Source: Zygnema cylindricum
Lineage: Eukaryota; Streptophyta; Zygnematophyceae; Zygnematales; Zygnemataceae
DNA: 11,746 nucleotides
Direction of reading: 5' to 3'
Assembly: GCA_037447655.1 (NCBI GenBank)
Contig: JBBHKE010000508.1
Span: 1 to 11,746, forward strand
Under the pieces are notes generated by a model. It ran no database searches. It had not been told where the DNA came from and worked only from the letters and a program-made list of their open reading frames with translations. Of the stretch, positions 5,701 through 11,746 are shown piece after piece. Made by a program: the position numbers and the translations under genes. Position 1 is the first letter of the stretch; each line of letters begins with the position of its first letter.

Positions 5701-8159
5701 CAGGATGCTCCGAAGTACCTAAGAAAAAAACTGTTGAATGTAGAGTTAAACGCCTTTTAACTGCCCGAAAAATGTTTACGACCGATAGCGATTGGTAGTG
5801 TACATGTACAGTGGTTCTTAAAGTGTATAATCTTAAATGTTTGTAAGTTAGAAAATGGTGTTTAGGATATGGATGAAATGTTTACGTGTAAAGGATTATT
5901 TAGGGTTTTTAGGGTTCTGTAGAGTAGGCAGATGGATGAAAGTTGGTTTTTGGAGTAACTAGGTGACTAAGGCTATTTGCAGACCGTAACATAACTTGAT
6001 GTTATGTACAGTGGTTGACTTTTGAACTCTTCTTCTCTCCACTGCCCATTGCTATGAAAGAAGCTATTAGTGTTAATGCGAAAATGGAATGTATAACGCT
6101 AATTTAGTGTTGGGGGACGTGGTTTTTTGGTCCTCTCCCTTCAATAGTGTTGTTAACAGTGTTTTATGATTTTCGGCCAAAAAACCCGTGGCCAAAGTAT
6201 TAACTCTAATAGTGATGAGTCATGTGGTGCATTGGGGTTATCAGTTAATTCACATTTTTCTCCTTGACTTTTATGCCAGTCTCTTCAAAACTTGCCTTGC
6301 TTATCAAATGGCGTCTAAACCCGGTCTTTCGATGACCTTCTGTCAGAGAGCCATAGCTGTCTGTGAGGCTCGACTTCAACGCCTTAAAATCTGGGCAAAC
6401 AGCCCCGATATAAAGAAAAAGGGTAAAGAAAAAGTAGACGAAGGAGTAAAACCAATTCCGGAAGGAGTAGATATGGACAAGGTGGCAAAACCAGAGAGTT
6501 TGAGAGAGGATACAAGTACAACTGGGAATGCAGCTGTACCAGAAGGAGACAGTAATGCAAATGCAGAAGACAAGTCTGGAGAAAAGTTGGTGGAAAGCAA
6601 TGAAGATCCTCTATCAGATCTGAAGGAGATAAAGGAAATTGAAGCTCTTCTGGTGGACCTCAAAGAAAAGGTTTGTTTCTATCTCTCTATGCAATATGCC
6701 AAAAGCTTTTTCTGACTCGACTGAGTTTTTGTTATTTATGGTCTCGGTCAGAGCTTGTTTACAGGTTTAGAATGAGTATATATACACATATTATGAGTGT
6801 ATACATATTTATAGTAGGTGACGAGTCTGCAAATAAAGCTTGCGGAAAGGGAAGATGGAAGGAGCATTATATGGATAACTGGATTTTTGCAATCTGTTGT
6901 TGAAGGGTAAAAATACGATAAACAAAAGATTTCTTCTCACTACACTGCCCATCGCTGTTAGTATTGAACATTTTTCGAGCAGTAAAAGTACTTTTTCTCA
7001 CTTCCCATTTCCTCGTTTTTAAATCGTGACATCAGGATAGTAAGGAAAGATCGTTCCTTTCAGTTGCTCCCATTAAAAAAGAATTCACTGTTGACGATAA
7101 AATAAAAAACTTTTGAGTGTCCAGAAAATGTCCAACACTAATAGCACTTGGCACTGTAGTTTCTTCTAGTATTGTTTAGCAGTCAGTGTATTAAGTACCA
7201 TGGACCTCCACATAATCAAATTTGTTTAAGAGAAAGGAAAGTGGTAAGCAGTAGCATGTAGTTGAAAGAAAATTTGTTTCAAAACCGAAATAAGGGAGCC
7301 AGAATTTTTTTCAAAAACACGACGGAAGCATCTTTCCAGCAAATCAAACTCCTAGATTGCACATATTTTTACAATTGAGAGAAAAAATGTTGAAGCTAGT
7401 GAATGTAGAAAGGTCCTTTACGCGCTTGCATGTTATAGCTACCCCTTTCCACACTTACTGCATTTTTGGCTGAATCAGAGACCAGGAAGATTTTTTTTTT
7501 TCTCATGTGTCATTCATGGTAGCCATGGTAACATTCATTTTGTTTGAATAAATACCTCATGCCAAAAAGCTTTCCCCTGTCTTGATCCCTATTCTCCTCC
7601 CTCCCTTCCTCTCCCTCTCCCCCTCCTCTCTCTCTTTGTACAAAATCCTCATTGTAACCGTCTGTATCTCCAGGAAGAGGATCTCCTTCAGCAAGCTTCA
7701 ACTCCATCTCTCGAAGAAGCTCTAAACACAGCTTTTCCCGATGCTTTGCTAGCAGTTCGTTCTTTATTCAATGCTGCCACTGGTTCCGGTTCGGGTTCTG
7801 GTTCCAGTTCCGGTTCTGGTTCGGGTTCGGGTTCGGGTCCTGGTTCTGGTTCGGGTTCCGGTTCTGGTTCCGGTTCGGGTTCCGGTTCTGGTTCCGGTTC
7901 GGGTTCCGGTTCTGGTTTGGCTCCTGGTTCGGAAGCAAATGGAACTGAAGGTCGAGCCTTTGGATTCGATAAACCACAGTCGCAAGGAGGAAATAGTTCA
8001 TCATCAGGACCTCCAATTGTGAAAAACCTTGGTGTTGTTGGAAGAGGAGTGAAGAGAGTTGCTCCTGTACCTGTGGTTCCTTCTACTTCTTCTACTGAGG
8101 TTGGTAAAGATGAGAGTCAACCGGAGGCAAAACGACAAGAAACAGAGCCCGCGACTTAG
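2628..8159 (+). CDS. NASP: NASP-like histone chaperone (SHNi-TPR protein), six coding exons
   Basis: Proposed CDS is join(2628..2764, 3561..3718, 4612..4920, 5481..5571, 6280..6670, 7674..8159): 1572 nt, 523 residues plus TAG. Splice phases agree at all five junctions (2, 1, 1, 2, 0). The start has a favourable context (A at -3, G at +4) and an in-frame upstream TGA at 2607. NASP binds H3 and H3-H4 in the nucleus and supplies them to assembly factors. Family features seen are a first TPR (about 8-46), the helix [19 protein letters not shown] (50-68), and an acidic insert (99-162) breaking the second TPR, which resumes at DMELAW. TPR3 (about 196-223), TPR4 (about 229-268) and a long C-terminal helix (about 341-370) follow. 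A Ser-Gly repeat (399-443) and a C-tail with KR pairs at 489-490 and 515-516, possible nuclear localisation elements, end the protein. It is close to somatic NASP in size and much shorter than the long testis form. Family assignment is strong; the exon 2 donor is the least certain boundary. Confidence 0.85.
2964..3203. repeat. GA-rich repeat (GGAGAGGGA) in NASP intron 1
   Basis: About 240 nearly pure purine bases, mostly GGAGAGGGA and GAGAGAGG units. Open frames on both strands arise from the repeat alone (Arg/Glu/Gly-rich on plus, Ser/Leu/Pro-rich on minus) and are not genes. Confidence 0.85.
3384..3528 (+). repeat. Decayed copy of the exon 2 acceptor region plus a 42-bp tandem repeat
   Basis: Positions 3384-3410 (GGGGTACAG, then AAGCACAATGGAGAG) match 3552-3580 around the true acceptor (GGGGAGTAG, then AAGCACTATGGGGAG), each preceded by a T/C run. 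Between them two copies of a roughly 42-bp unit (TGATAAAT starting at 3443 and at 3485) lie in tandem, with a partial unit before them. The copy meets TAA soon after and is not usable as an exon. Confidence 0.55.
3561..3718 (+). CDS. NASP: NASP exon 2 (residues 46-99, first half of TPR2)
   Basis: The acceptor GGGAGTAG|A follows a T run broken by GGGGG. The exon completes Arg46 and encodes [20 protein letters not shown], the most family-typical stretch of the gene. I end it at 3718 (CTCTCG|GTAATG, phase 1), which matches exon 3's phase. The alternative donor at 3670 (CTC|GTTAAG, phase 0) would shift exon 3 out of frame. Residues 81-98 ([18 protein letters not shown]) are not conserved in NASP as I remember it, so the 3' end is provisional. 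Confidence 0.7.
3852..4045 (+). repeat. Two decayed copies of the exon 2 3' end and donor in intron 2
   Basis: The exon end and intron start at 3655-3750 (GCTTTTGGAGGG ... AAAGGACAAAATCACC ... GACAGAAAATTCTGGA) recurs at about 3855-3930 (GCTTTTGGAAGG ... AAAGGATGAAATCACT). It recurs again at about 3974-4045 (GCTCTGGAAAG ... AAAGGATGGAAACC ... GGCAGAAAATTCTGGA). T runs with GGCTTTTT units separate the copies. Spacings are about 200 and 119 bases. The donor GT is altered or lost in the later copies. Confidence 0.6.
4351..4575 (+). repeat. AGGTAG hexamer microsatellite in NASP intron 2
   Basis: Some 30 units of GAGGTA/AGGTAG, with a few AGGTAA variants, end about 36 bases before the exon 3 acceptor. 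The left part is duplicated with a period near 62 bases: GGAATT(A/G)GTTTATTG at 4317 and at 4379, each followed by GAGAAAAGAGGTGGAGGTAG. Confidence 0.9.
4612..4920 (+). CDS. NASP: NASP exon 3 (residues 99-202, acidic insert and rest of TPR2)
   Basis: The acceptor is GAGTGCAG|AA with a poor pyrimidine tract. An in-frame stop at 4599-4601 rules out a longer exon in this frame. It encodes an acidic tract (99-162, with seven Glu at 154-160). TPR sequence then resumes with [19 protein letters not shown] and continues into LADISLER, the first helix of TPR3. The acidic loop interrupting TPR2 is the hallmark of SHNi-TPR chaperones and contacts histone basic surfaces. The donor is GCGAG|GTATTT in phase 1. 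Confidence 0.82.
4937..5147 (+). repeat. CTTC/TTCC pyrimidine repeat in NASP intron 3
   Basis: About 210 nearly pure pyrimidine bases in TTCCTTCTTCCTCC units begin 16 bases after the exon 3 donor. Reading frames through it are repeat artefacts. Confidence 0.9.
5481..5571 (+). CDS. NASP: NASP exon 4 (residues 202-232, TPR3)
   Basis: The acceptor is TTTTTACAG|AG and the donor GAGCT|GTATCC, phase 2. The 91-nt exon encodes [20 protein letters not shown], corresponding to the vertebrate NASP segment with [18 protein letters not shown], matching the conserved HDRLLAET of vertebrate NASP, follows. Confidence 0.85.
5629..5800. mobile_element. MITE-like inverted-repeat element, copy 1 (NASP intron 4)
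   Basis: The left end CATTGCCCATCGCTATTAA mirrors the right end, whose reverse complement starts CACTACCAATCGCTAT. Both continue inward to AAACATxTTTCGGGCAGT, giving an imperfect terminal inverted repeat of about 45 bases. The element is 172 bp, has no coding capacity, and is followed by TA (5801-5802). The left flank is CA, perhaps a mutated TA target duplication. Confidence 0.75.
6040..6175. mobile_element. MITE-like element, copy 4 (degenerate, NASP intron 4)
   Basis: The left end CACTGCCCATTGCTATG fits the family terminus. The interior ATGGAATGTATAACGCTAAT matches copy 3 (ATGGAATGTTTTAGAGCTAAT). TTTTTTGGTC and AATAGTGTTGTTAACAGTGTT resemble the right part of copy 3. The right boundary is unclear: a GGGGGACGTG end at 6121 is possible, but the similarity continues to about 6175. 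Confidence 0.5.
6280..6670 (+). CDS. NASP: NASP exon 5 (residues 232-362, TPR4, linker, C-terminal helix)
   Basis: The acceptor is TTATGCCAG|T and the donor AAAG|GTTTGT, phase 0. TPR4 is [20 protein letters not shown] followed by [17 protein letters not shown] low-complexity linker (about 269-340) rich in Lys, Glu, Ser and Asn separates it from the helix [20 protein letters not shown] (341-360). That helix corresponds to the vertebrate EIEELKELLPEIREKIED capping helix. Intron 5 spans 6671-7673. Confidence 0.85.
6943..7156. mobile_element. MITE-like element, copy 2 (best preserved, NASP intron 5)
   Basis: The left end is CACTGCCCATCGCTGTTAG and the reverse-complemented right end is CAGTGCCAAGTGCTATTAG. 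Both continue to GxACATTTTxxGxxCA and AAAAG, so the inverted repeat spans roughly 50-60 bases. The 214-bp element is flanked by TA on both sides (6941-6942 and 7157-7158), as expected for Tc1/mariner-type insertion. There is no transposase. Confidence 0.8.
7592..7637 (+). repeat. Polypyrimidine run before the exon 6 acceptor
   Basis: CTCC, CCTT and CTCT units end 36 bases upstream of the exon 6 acceptor at 7673. The run may serve as, or compete with, the splice pyrimidine tract. Confidence 0.5.
7674..8159 (+). CDS. NASP: NASP exon 6 (residues 363-523, Ser-Gly repeat and C-tail)
   Basis: The acceptor is CTGTATCTCCAG|GAAGAG, phase 0. The exon continues the helix (EEDLLQQA), then a short conserved-looking block. 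A 45-residue Ser-Gly repeat (399-443) comes next, then a tail with GRGVKRV and [11 protein letters not shown] before TAG at 8157-8159. The tail occupies the place of the vertebrate NASP C-terminus with its KKRKP-type nuclear localisation signal, but here the basic cluster is much weaker. Confidence 0.85.
   Translation, partial: EEDLLQQASTPSLEEALNTAFPDALLAVRSLFNAATGSGSGSGSSSGSGSGSGSGPGSGSGSGSGSGSGSGSGSGSGSGSGLAPGSEANGTEGRAFGFDKPQSQGGNSSSSGPPIVKNLGVVGRGVKRVAPVPVVPSTSSTEVGKDESQPEAKRQETEPAT
7782..7916 (+). repeat. GGTTCN repeat encoding a Ser-Gly linker inside NASP exon 6
   Basis: Forty-five codons alternate GGT with TCG, TCC or TCT (plus one SSS and one Pro), giving residues 399-443 as (GS)n. 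The hexamer array stays strictly in frame. Variation falls at the third base of the Ser codons, and the Gly codon is always GGT. Confidence 0.95.
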
Positions 8160-8842
8160 GGTTAAGGGAAGGCATGGATCGTCTTTTGGGCCGTGCCGGT
8201 CGTGGGATCGTAAGACTGTGATTTTTTTTAAGTATCTGGAGCTGGTAATGACTATGTTTCTTTTTTAGGGTGGGCGAGTTTGGAAGAAGAGTTCCGACGA
8301 GGAATGAAGAAGTTTTTCGCGGTTTACTTTTTGAGAGATTGTGGGATTCAATTTCTGGTAGAGGGAAAATGCGTTTTAAGGTAGTAATGGTGGCGAAATG
8401 GATTTTTTTTCGTCTTTTTATGACAACATGGAGAAGGATTTTTGCTATTTTTCGCTGCGAATTGGGTAGCTATATTGTTTAAGTTTTTAACCTGTTTTTT
8501 GGATTAAGTATTGCCACGTTTAGCGATACCGATATAATTTGTAAACAGTTATAGATGCAGTTATGGAATTGCCATTTTTGAAAACTTATGGAAGAGTTTC
8601 GGAACAGAATCGAAGTCCTTTTCCTTGAATCCTTTTTTTTCACTTAGATTCAGTGTACATCTCCATATATCAGACTGCTTTCAAGCATAGCTTTGAAACA
8701 GAGTACAAATTGTACTGTGGAAACTGTAGTTTTATCGATAATATTGTTTTTCTGGGTTGACTTAAACTGGGTTGAGGATATTATGGAGAAAGCAATCCAC
8801 ATTTGTGAAATGAATTAAGGTGCATTTGAATGTTAAGGTGCC
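8160..8842 (+). other. NASP 3' UTR and flank, no supported gene
   Basis: This T-rich sequence follows the NASP stop. A 70-codon open frame at 8270-8482 shows no domain and is probably chance. No canonical AATAAA occurs before copy 3 of the inverted-repeat element. Confidence 0.5.
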
Positions 8843-9064
8843 CACTGTAAATCGCTATTATTGTTGAGAAATAATTTGTATGGAATGTTTTAGAGCTAAT
8901 AATTATATTTTTGGTGCGAATGATGTGGCTGGTTTTGAGTTGCTAAAAGTATAAGAAAAATAAGCGTTAAAAAGAAAAAATAAAGTAATGATTTTTTCTG
9001 GTCAGAGGAAAAAAAAATCGGGAGTGAATTAGTGTCGTTAACACTATTAGCGATTGGGGGCGTG
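8843..9064. mobile_element. MITE-like element, copy 3 (3' flank of NASP)
   Basis: The left end is CACTGTAAATCGCTATTATTGTT; the reverse-complemented right end is CACGCCCCCAATCGCTAATAGTGTT. The inverted repeat is about 25 bases. The 222-bp AT-rich interior shares blocks with copy 4 rather than with copies 1 and 2, suggesting a second subfamily. A TA duplication is not preserved. Confidence 0.65.
8979..8984 (+). terminator. Candidate polyadenylation signal for NASP
   Basis: AATAAA is followed by a TTTTTTCTGG T-rich element within 12 bases. It is the first canonical hexamer seen on the plus strand after the stop codon, about 820 bases downstream, and it sits inside the inverted-repeat element at 8843-9064. 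A non-canonical upstream signal could be used instead. Confidence 0.35.
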
Positions 9065-9116
9065 TTGATTTTGCCACAGCTAAGTCATAATCTGATTTTA
9101 GTCTTATCCTAGGCAG

Positions 9117-9354
9117 TTGTATTTCTTAGAAAAACGTATGTTTTTGAAACTGCAACGGGGCCAAAATTTATGGAACAGCACCATAGAACTAGCATTACCA
9201 CAGGAAGAACACAGGAGCTAAGCGATCCGTGGATGCTGATTGGTGCACCCAGGTGTGGATTGAGTCGGTCCCCAATCTGATTTAGTGTGGAGTAAAGCCA
9301 TTGTGAAAGACAACAAATTTGACAGTCATTTTGGGGCACCAGATGCCGATAAAG
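9117..9354 (+). pseudogene. Possible exon or gene remnant, unrecognised (weak integrin-alpha-like motif)
   Basis: After an acceptor-like CCTAGGCAG, one frame runs to a TGA at 9278, ending in ELSDPWMLIGAPR and a short tail. An overlapping frame then reads VWSKAIVKDNKFDSHFGAPD up to a strong donor (AAAG|GTAAGC, 9354/9355). The first part weakly recalls the LLVGAPR strand of integrin-alpha N-terminal propellers. Joining the two needs a frameshift, so this is at best a remnant or two separate exons, and it could be non-coding. Confidence 0.2.
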
Positions 9355-9603
9355 GTAAGCTTTTAGAATTCAAGAATGGCCGAAGGATAAATCATGTCCT
9401 TCCAAGTTTCACAACAACAGTTCCCAACGACTAAATTCTCAAAATCGGCTATTTATGAGGATATAATCCTTACATTGTAAAATATTTGTGGACATTTTTT
9501 TGCCCAGTGAACATTAGAAGTGCGAAATGAGTTTGAGCAAGCTAATGTTTGCTTGATAGTCTACTAGACATCGTGTAAGTTGAGTTATGGTTGATAAGAG
9601 GCT

Positions 9604-9766
9604 GTTGTTAAAGTTGATTTTTTTTGTGAAGTTTAATTTTTTTGTTAAGCTGAATTGTTTTGTTTAAGTTGAATTTTTTGTTAAGTTGAATTGTTTTGTT
9701 GAGTTGAATTGTTTTGTTAAGTTGAATTGTTTTGTTAAGTTGATTTTTTTTTGTTGAGTTGAATTA
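9604..9766 (+). repeat. Minisatellite, unit about TTGTTAAGTTGAATTGT
   Basis: About nine imperfect units of 16-18 bases occur (TTTGTTAAGTTGAATTG with AAG/GAG and T-run variants). There is no coding content. Confidence 0.8.
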
Positions 9767-10470
9767 CAAACGCTTTTAGCACGTTGAACAAAAATTAGAT
9801 TGAACAAATGTAAGGAATTCCATGTAGAGGAAGTTGTTTTATTGGGTTGAGAGGCTCCAAGGAGTTATAAAAAATATACATGGAACAAATATGGGACAAA
9901 TATGGATTTGAAAGATCAAATATAATTGAAACATTATCCAACCCTCGGACTCAGATGGTTTACCATCGTGCTTTTTTTAATTTATCCTGGTGATTAAGTG
10001 ACTTGATGATTCAAATTTCACTCCAACTGCATTGTTTTTACTAGAGTAAAAAGAGTAGCGTCAAGACTTAGGGTGACTGGCAATGATTGGAATTTCGTTA
10101 AGTATTATAAATCGCCGACGATTCACACTGTGAGCCAATTAGTACTATTTATAAATTGGAGAAAGCCATTACTATTTCGGAAAAAAATGACTTGACTAAC
10201 TCCACATGTACACATTAATTGCCTTAAAAACCTGATTATTACTAAAAACCCATTTATGGACATGATAGAGGAAGTTGTTTCCAAGTTCCGTTTTTAAATT
10301 TATACATTGTGGTGAAAACATTTTCAAACAAGTGTTACAACTTGCAGGACTATTTACGGCAAAAAAGAAAGGATGAAAGGAAGAACAAACAAGAAACTAT
10401 CTATTAAAAGCCAAGTCCTTTCCTAAAAGACAATATTAGTGTGCACAGGACTTCTCCGTTGCACAGCCGT
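9767..10470. other. AT-rich non-coding stretch
   Basis: No gene, RNA or inverted-repeat element could be recognised. Open frames are short and lack splice context. Confidence 0.5.
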
Positions 10471-10473
10471 TAG

Positions 10474-10483
10474 ATGACGTCAT
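10474..10483. promoter_or_regulatory. Full CRE/ATF palindrome
   Basis: ATGACGTCAT contains the perfect palindrome TGACGTCA recognised by CREB/ATF bZIP proteins. It lies about 575 bases before the next start codon at 11058. Functional use is inference. Confidence 0.35.
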
Positions 10484-10692
10484 TGAACTTGAATAGGTTA
10501 AAAACATTAAAATACGTTATTTCTACCGAAAGTACAAAATAAAATAGTACCGCAAATGTTTAACTTTTAAACGACACCAAAAGCTCGCCGACTATTCGTC
10601 GAAAGCCTTCCTAGATTCTCTCCGTAACTTCCATGTCAAATTTTGTTAAGTTTACCGGTAATTGGTTTTCAGTCGGGTCTATTTTAACATTC

Positions 10693-10739
10693 CACGTGAA
10701 CTACGTCTGTGACCAGATCGACAAAGTCCGTCCACGTGG
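10693..10739. promoter_or_regulatory. Two CACGTG E-boxes
   Basis: CACGTG occurs at 10693-10698 and again within CCACGTGG at 10732-10739. These are palindromic bHLH (Myc/Max/USF-type) cores in a locally GC-richer stretch upstream of the gene at 11058. Confidence 0.3.
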
Positions 10740-10744
10740 CAAAG

Positions 10745-10838
10745 TTTTTGCGCCTTTGTCGTTCACATTTCAGTTTTCAACTGCTTTCGAAGGCGGTATC
10801 GATCGCAGGCAATTTTGGCGCCAAAATTTAGGCGCAAA
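10745..10838. promoter_or_regulatory. Cluster of three E2F-like sites
   Basis: TTTTTGCGCC (10745-10754), the 18-base perfect palindrome AATTTTGGCGCCAAAATT (10811-10828) and GGCGCAAA (10831-10838) all fit the E2F/DP core TTTSSCGC on one or both strands. They lie 220-315 bases before the start codon at 11058, making this a likely promoter-proximal region. Confidence 0.45.
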
Positions 10839-11057
10839 TATCGAGGGGAAAATTAAGTGCGAAATTAAGTGCGTTTCTAGTTGGTACTTAACCAAAAACC
10901 TTCGACTCTTCTTCCAAGGATAACTAGGTTTCCCTCATATTTATTTTCAAGTTTCTCATAAGACACTCCATTTTATCTTCTCATTGAGAAGAATTTCACA
11001 AACGCGTAGAGAATTATTTCGTTTTGTTTAATAACTAGATTTGTTTTTAGTGTCGAA

Positions 11058-11129
11058 ATGGAACCTTTGTTATTTAGTTTTAAGGGAAAGACAACTGCTT
11101 TAATTGTCCTTTTCCTTCTGGGAGCCGAG
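11058..11129 (+). CDS. Exon 1 of the unrecognised secreted/membrane protein gene
   Basis: Twenty-four codons, ending at a consensus donor (GAG|GTAAGT) in phase 0. It encodes a short basic N-region and most of the hydrophobic core ALIVLFLLGA, as in a signal peptide. Confidence 0.5.
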
Positions 11130-11663
11130 GTAAGTAAAATAAAACAGAAAAATAAAAAGAAAAAAAGTGATAAACATCCCTAACAGAGTTCAAAGCGGCG
11201 GTATATTTGGGATGGTCTACACAACTATTTTTGGGTCGGGAAAAATCCACACTAATAATTGTAAAACCGTAGAAAAAGAGAAATAGGTGAAATGGTGAAG
11301 AAAAGACAACATGAACGAAATAAGTTATGATTTCTATTCCCTTATTTTATGATCCTTTCAGTTTATTTATAATTTCTCTTGATGGAAACCACGATTTGAG
11401 GAAAAGGGAAAACTTATAATAGAAAGGTTCTCAGACCCAAGAAAACCATAGAAGAAAAAATAAAAATAAAAAATGAAAATTCTATAAAATCTCATTCTGG
11501 GACCTTTTATTATATCTGGGAATATCAGGCGGCTTTATTTCTATTTATTTTTCCCAAAATGCTGAAAAACGATTCAGTTTCGGTGAAATGCGATAAAATG
11601 GAAATTGAGATCATGGAACCGTTGAGATTGAGAGATAGACCAGAAGTGAAGGTGGCCATCGAG
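11058..11663 (+). CDS. 5' part of an unrecognised gene for a secreted or membrane protein (two exons)
   Basis: Proposed exons are 11058-11129 and 11529-11663, both in phase 0, joined over a 399-nt intron (GAG|GTAAGT ... AATATCAG|GCG). The start has G at -3 and +4. The 69 residues visible begin MEPLLFSFKGKTTALIVLFL, with a long hydrophobic run (about 14-33) suited to a signal peptide or anchor. A part with a single Cys follows, NDSVSVKCDKMEIEIMEPLR, then RDRPEVKVAIE at the second donor (GAG|GTATTA). The gene then leaves the window. The x-V-x-C-x-x-x-M-x-I pattern could suggest the start of a ZP-like extracellular domain, but that is speculative. TTTGTTTTTAG just before the ATG may be a 5' UTR splice acceptor. 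Confidence 0.5.
11529..11663 (+). CDS. Exon 2 of the unrecognised secreted/membrane protein gene
   Basis: Forty-five codons open in the frame set by exon 1, from AATATCAG|GCG to GAG|GTATTA, phase 0 at both ends. Codon 20 of the exon is followed by the only Cys (KCDK). Confidence 0.5.
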
Positions 11664-11669
11664 GTATTA

Positions 11670-11670
<1 letters not shown>

Positions 11671-11746
<76 letters not shown>
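11671..11746 (+). repeat. CT dinucleotide microsatellite at the right edge
   Basis: A nearly perfect (CT)n of about 76 bases starts eight bases after the second donor and runs off the window, so it lies in the next intron. Confidence 0.95.

Noticed and set aside
7746-8022. Alternative frames and minus-strand frames through the Ser-Gly repeat
   Set aside because: They shadow exon 6; only the GGT-TCN frame connects to the conserved NASP helix and tail.
8270-8482. A 70-codon open frame after the NASP stop
   Set aside because: No family resemblance or splice context; most likely chance in the 3' UTR.
9604-9766. Possible CRISPR-like array
   Set aside because: Units abut without spacers and the context is eukaryotic, so it is a minisatellite.
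10633-10923. A 96-codon open frame beginning MSNFVKFTGN
   Set aside because: No recognisable domain, and it overlaps the cluster of CRE/E-box/E2F-like motifs, so promoter or 5' leader DNA is more likely. It is not excluded as a small gene.

Overview
This is eukaryotic, almost certainly metazoan (probably invertebrate) nuclear DNA. It is AT-rich, its genes are split by introns with GT..AG ends, and it carries many simple repeats, homopolymers and short inverted-repeat elements. The one complete gene encodes an animal-type NASP histone chaperone. The species cannot be narrowed from this window.

Layout. (1) Positions 1-300, minus strand: a 5' coding exon (125-272, possibly starting upstream) resembling the N-terminus of 5-formyltetrahydrofolate cyclo-ligase (MTHFS). 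It ends in a strong donor, and the rest of the gene lies beyond the left edge. (2) Positions 301-2627: a purine-rich tract, then AT-rich non-coding DNA holding the region between two divergent genes. (3) Positions 2628-8159, plus strand: a NASP-like gene in six exons (2628-2764, 3561-3718, 4612-4920, 5481-5571, 6280-6670, 7674-8159). Every junction keeps frame and the spliced product is 523 residues, with TPR segments, an acidic insert, a Ser-Gly repeat and a lysine/arginine-bearing C-tail. The introns contain GA, AGGTAG and CTTC repeats and decayed partial copies of the ends of exon 2. (4) Introns 4 and 5 and the 3' flank hold four copies of a short terminal-inverted-repeat element (MITE-like, apparent TA target site). 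(5) Positions 9065-10460: mostly non-coding, with one weak exon-like remnant and a TTGTTAAGTTGAA minisatellite. (6) Positions 10474-10838: a cluster of palindromic regulatory-type motifs (CRE-, E-box- and E2F-like). (7) Positions 11058-11663: the first two exons of an unrecognised gene for a protein with a hydrophobic N-terminus, cut off in a CT microsatellite at the right edge.

NASP is a nuclear chaperone for histone H3 and H3-H4, and MTHFS returns 5-formyl-THF to the one-carbon pool. Both matter to proliferating cells, and E2F-like motifs lie upstream of NASP and of the third gene. Shared S-phase control is only an inference. Exon boundaries were assigned by eye from splice consensus, phase compatibility and remembered NASP family features. 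No search was run.
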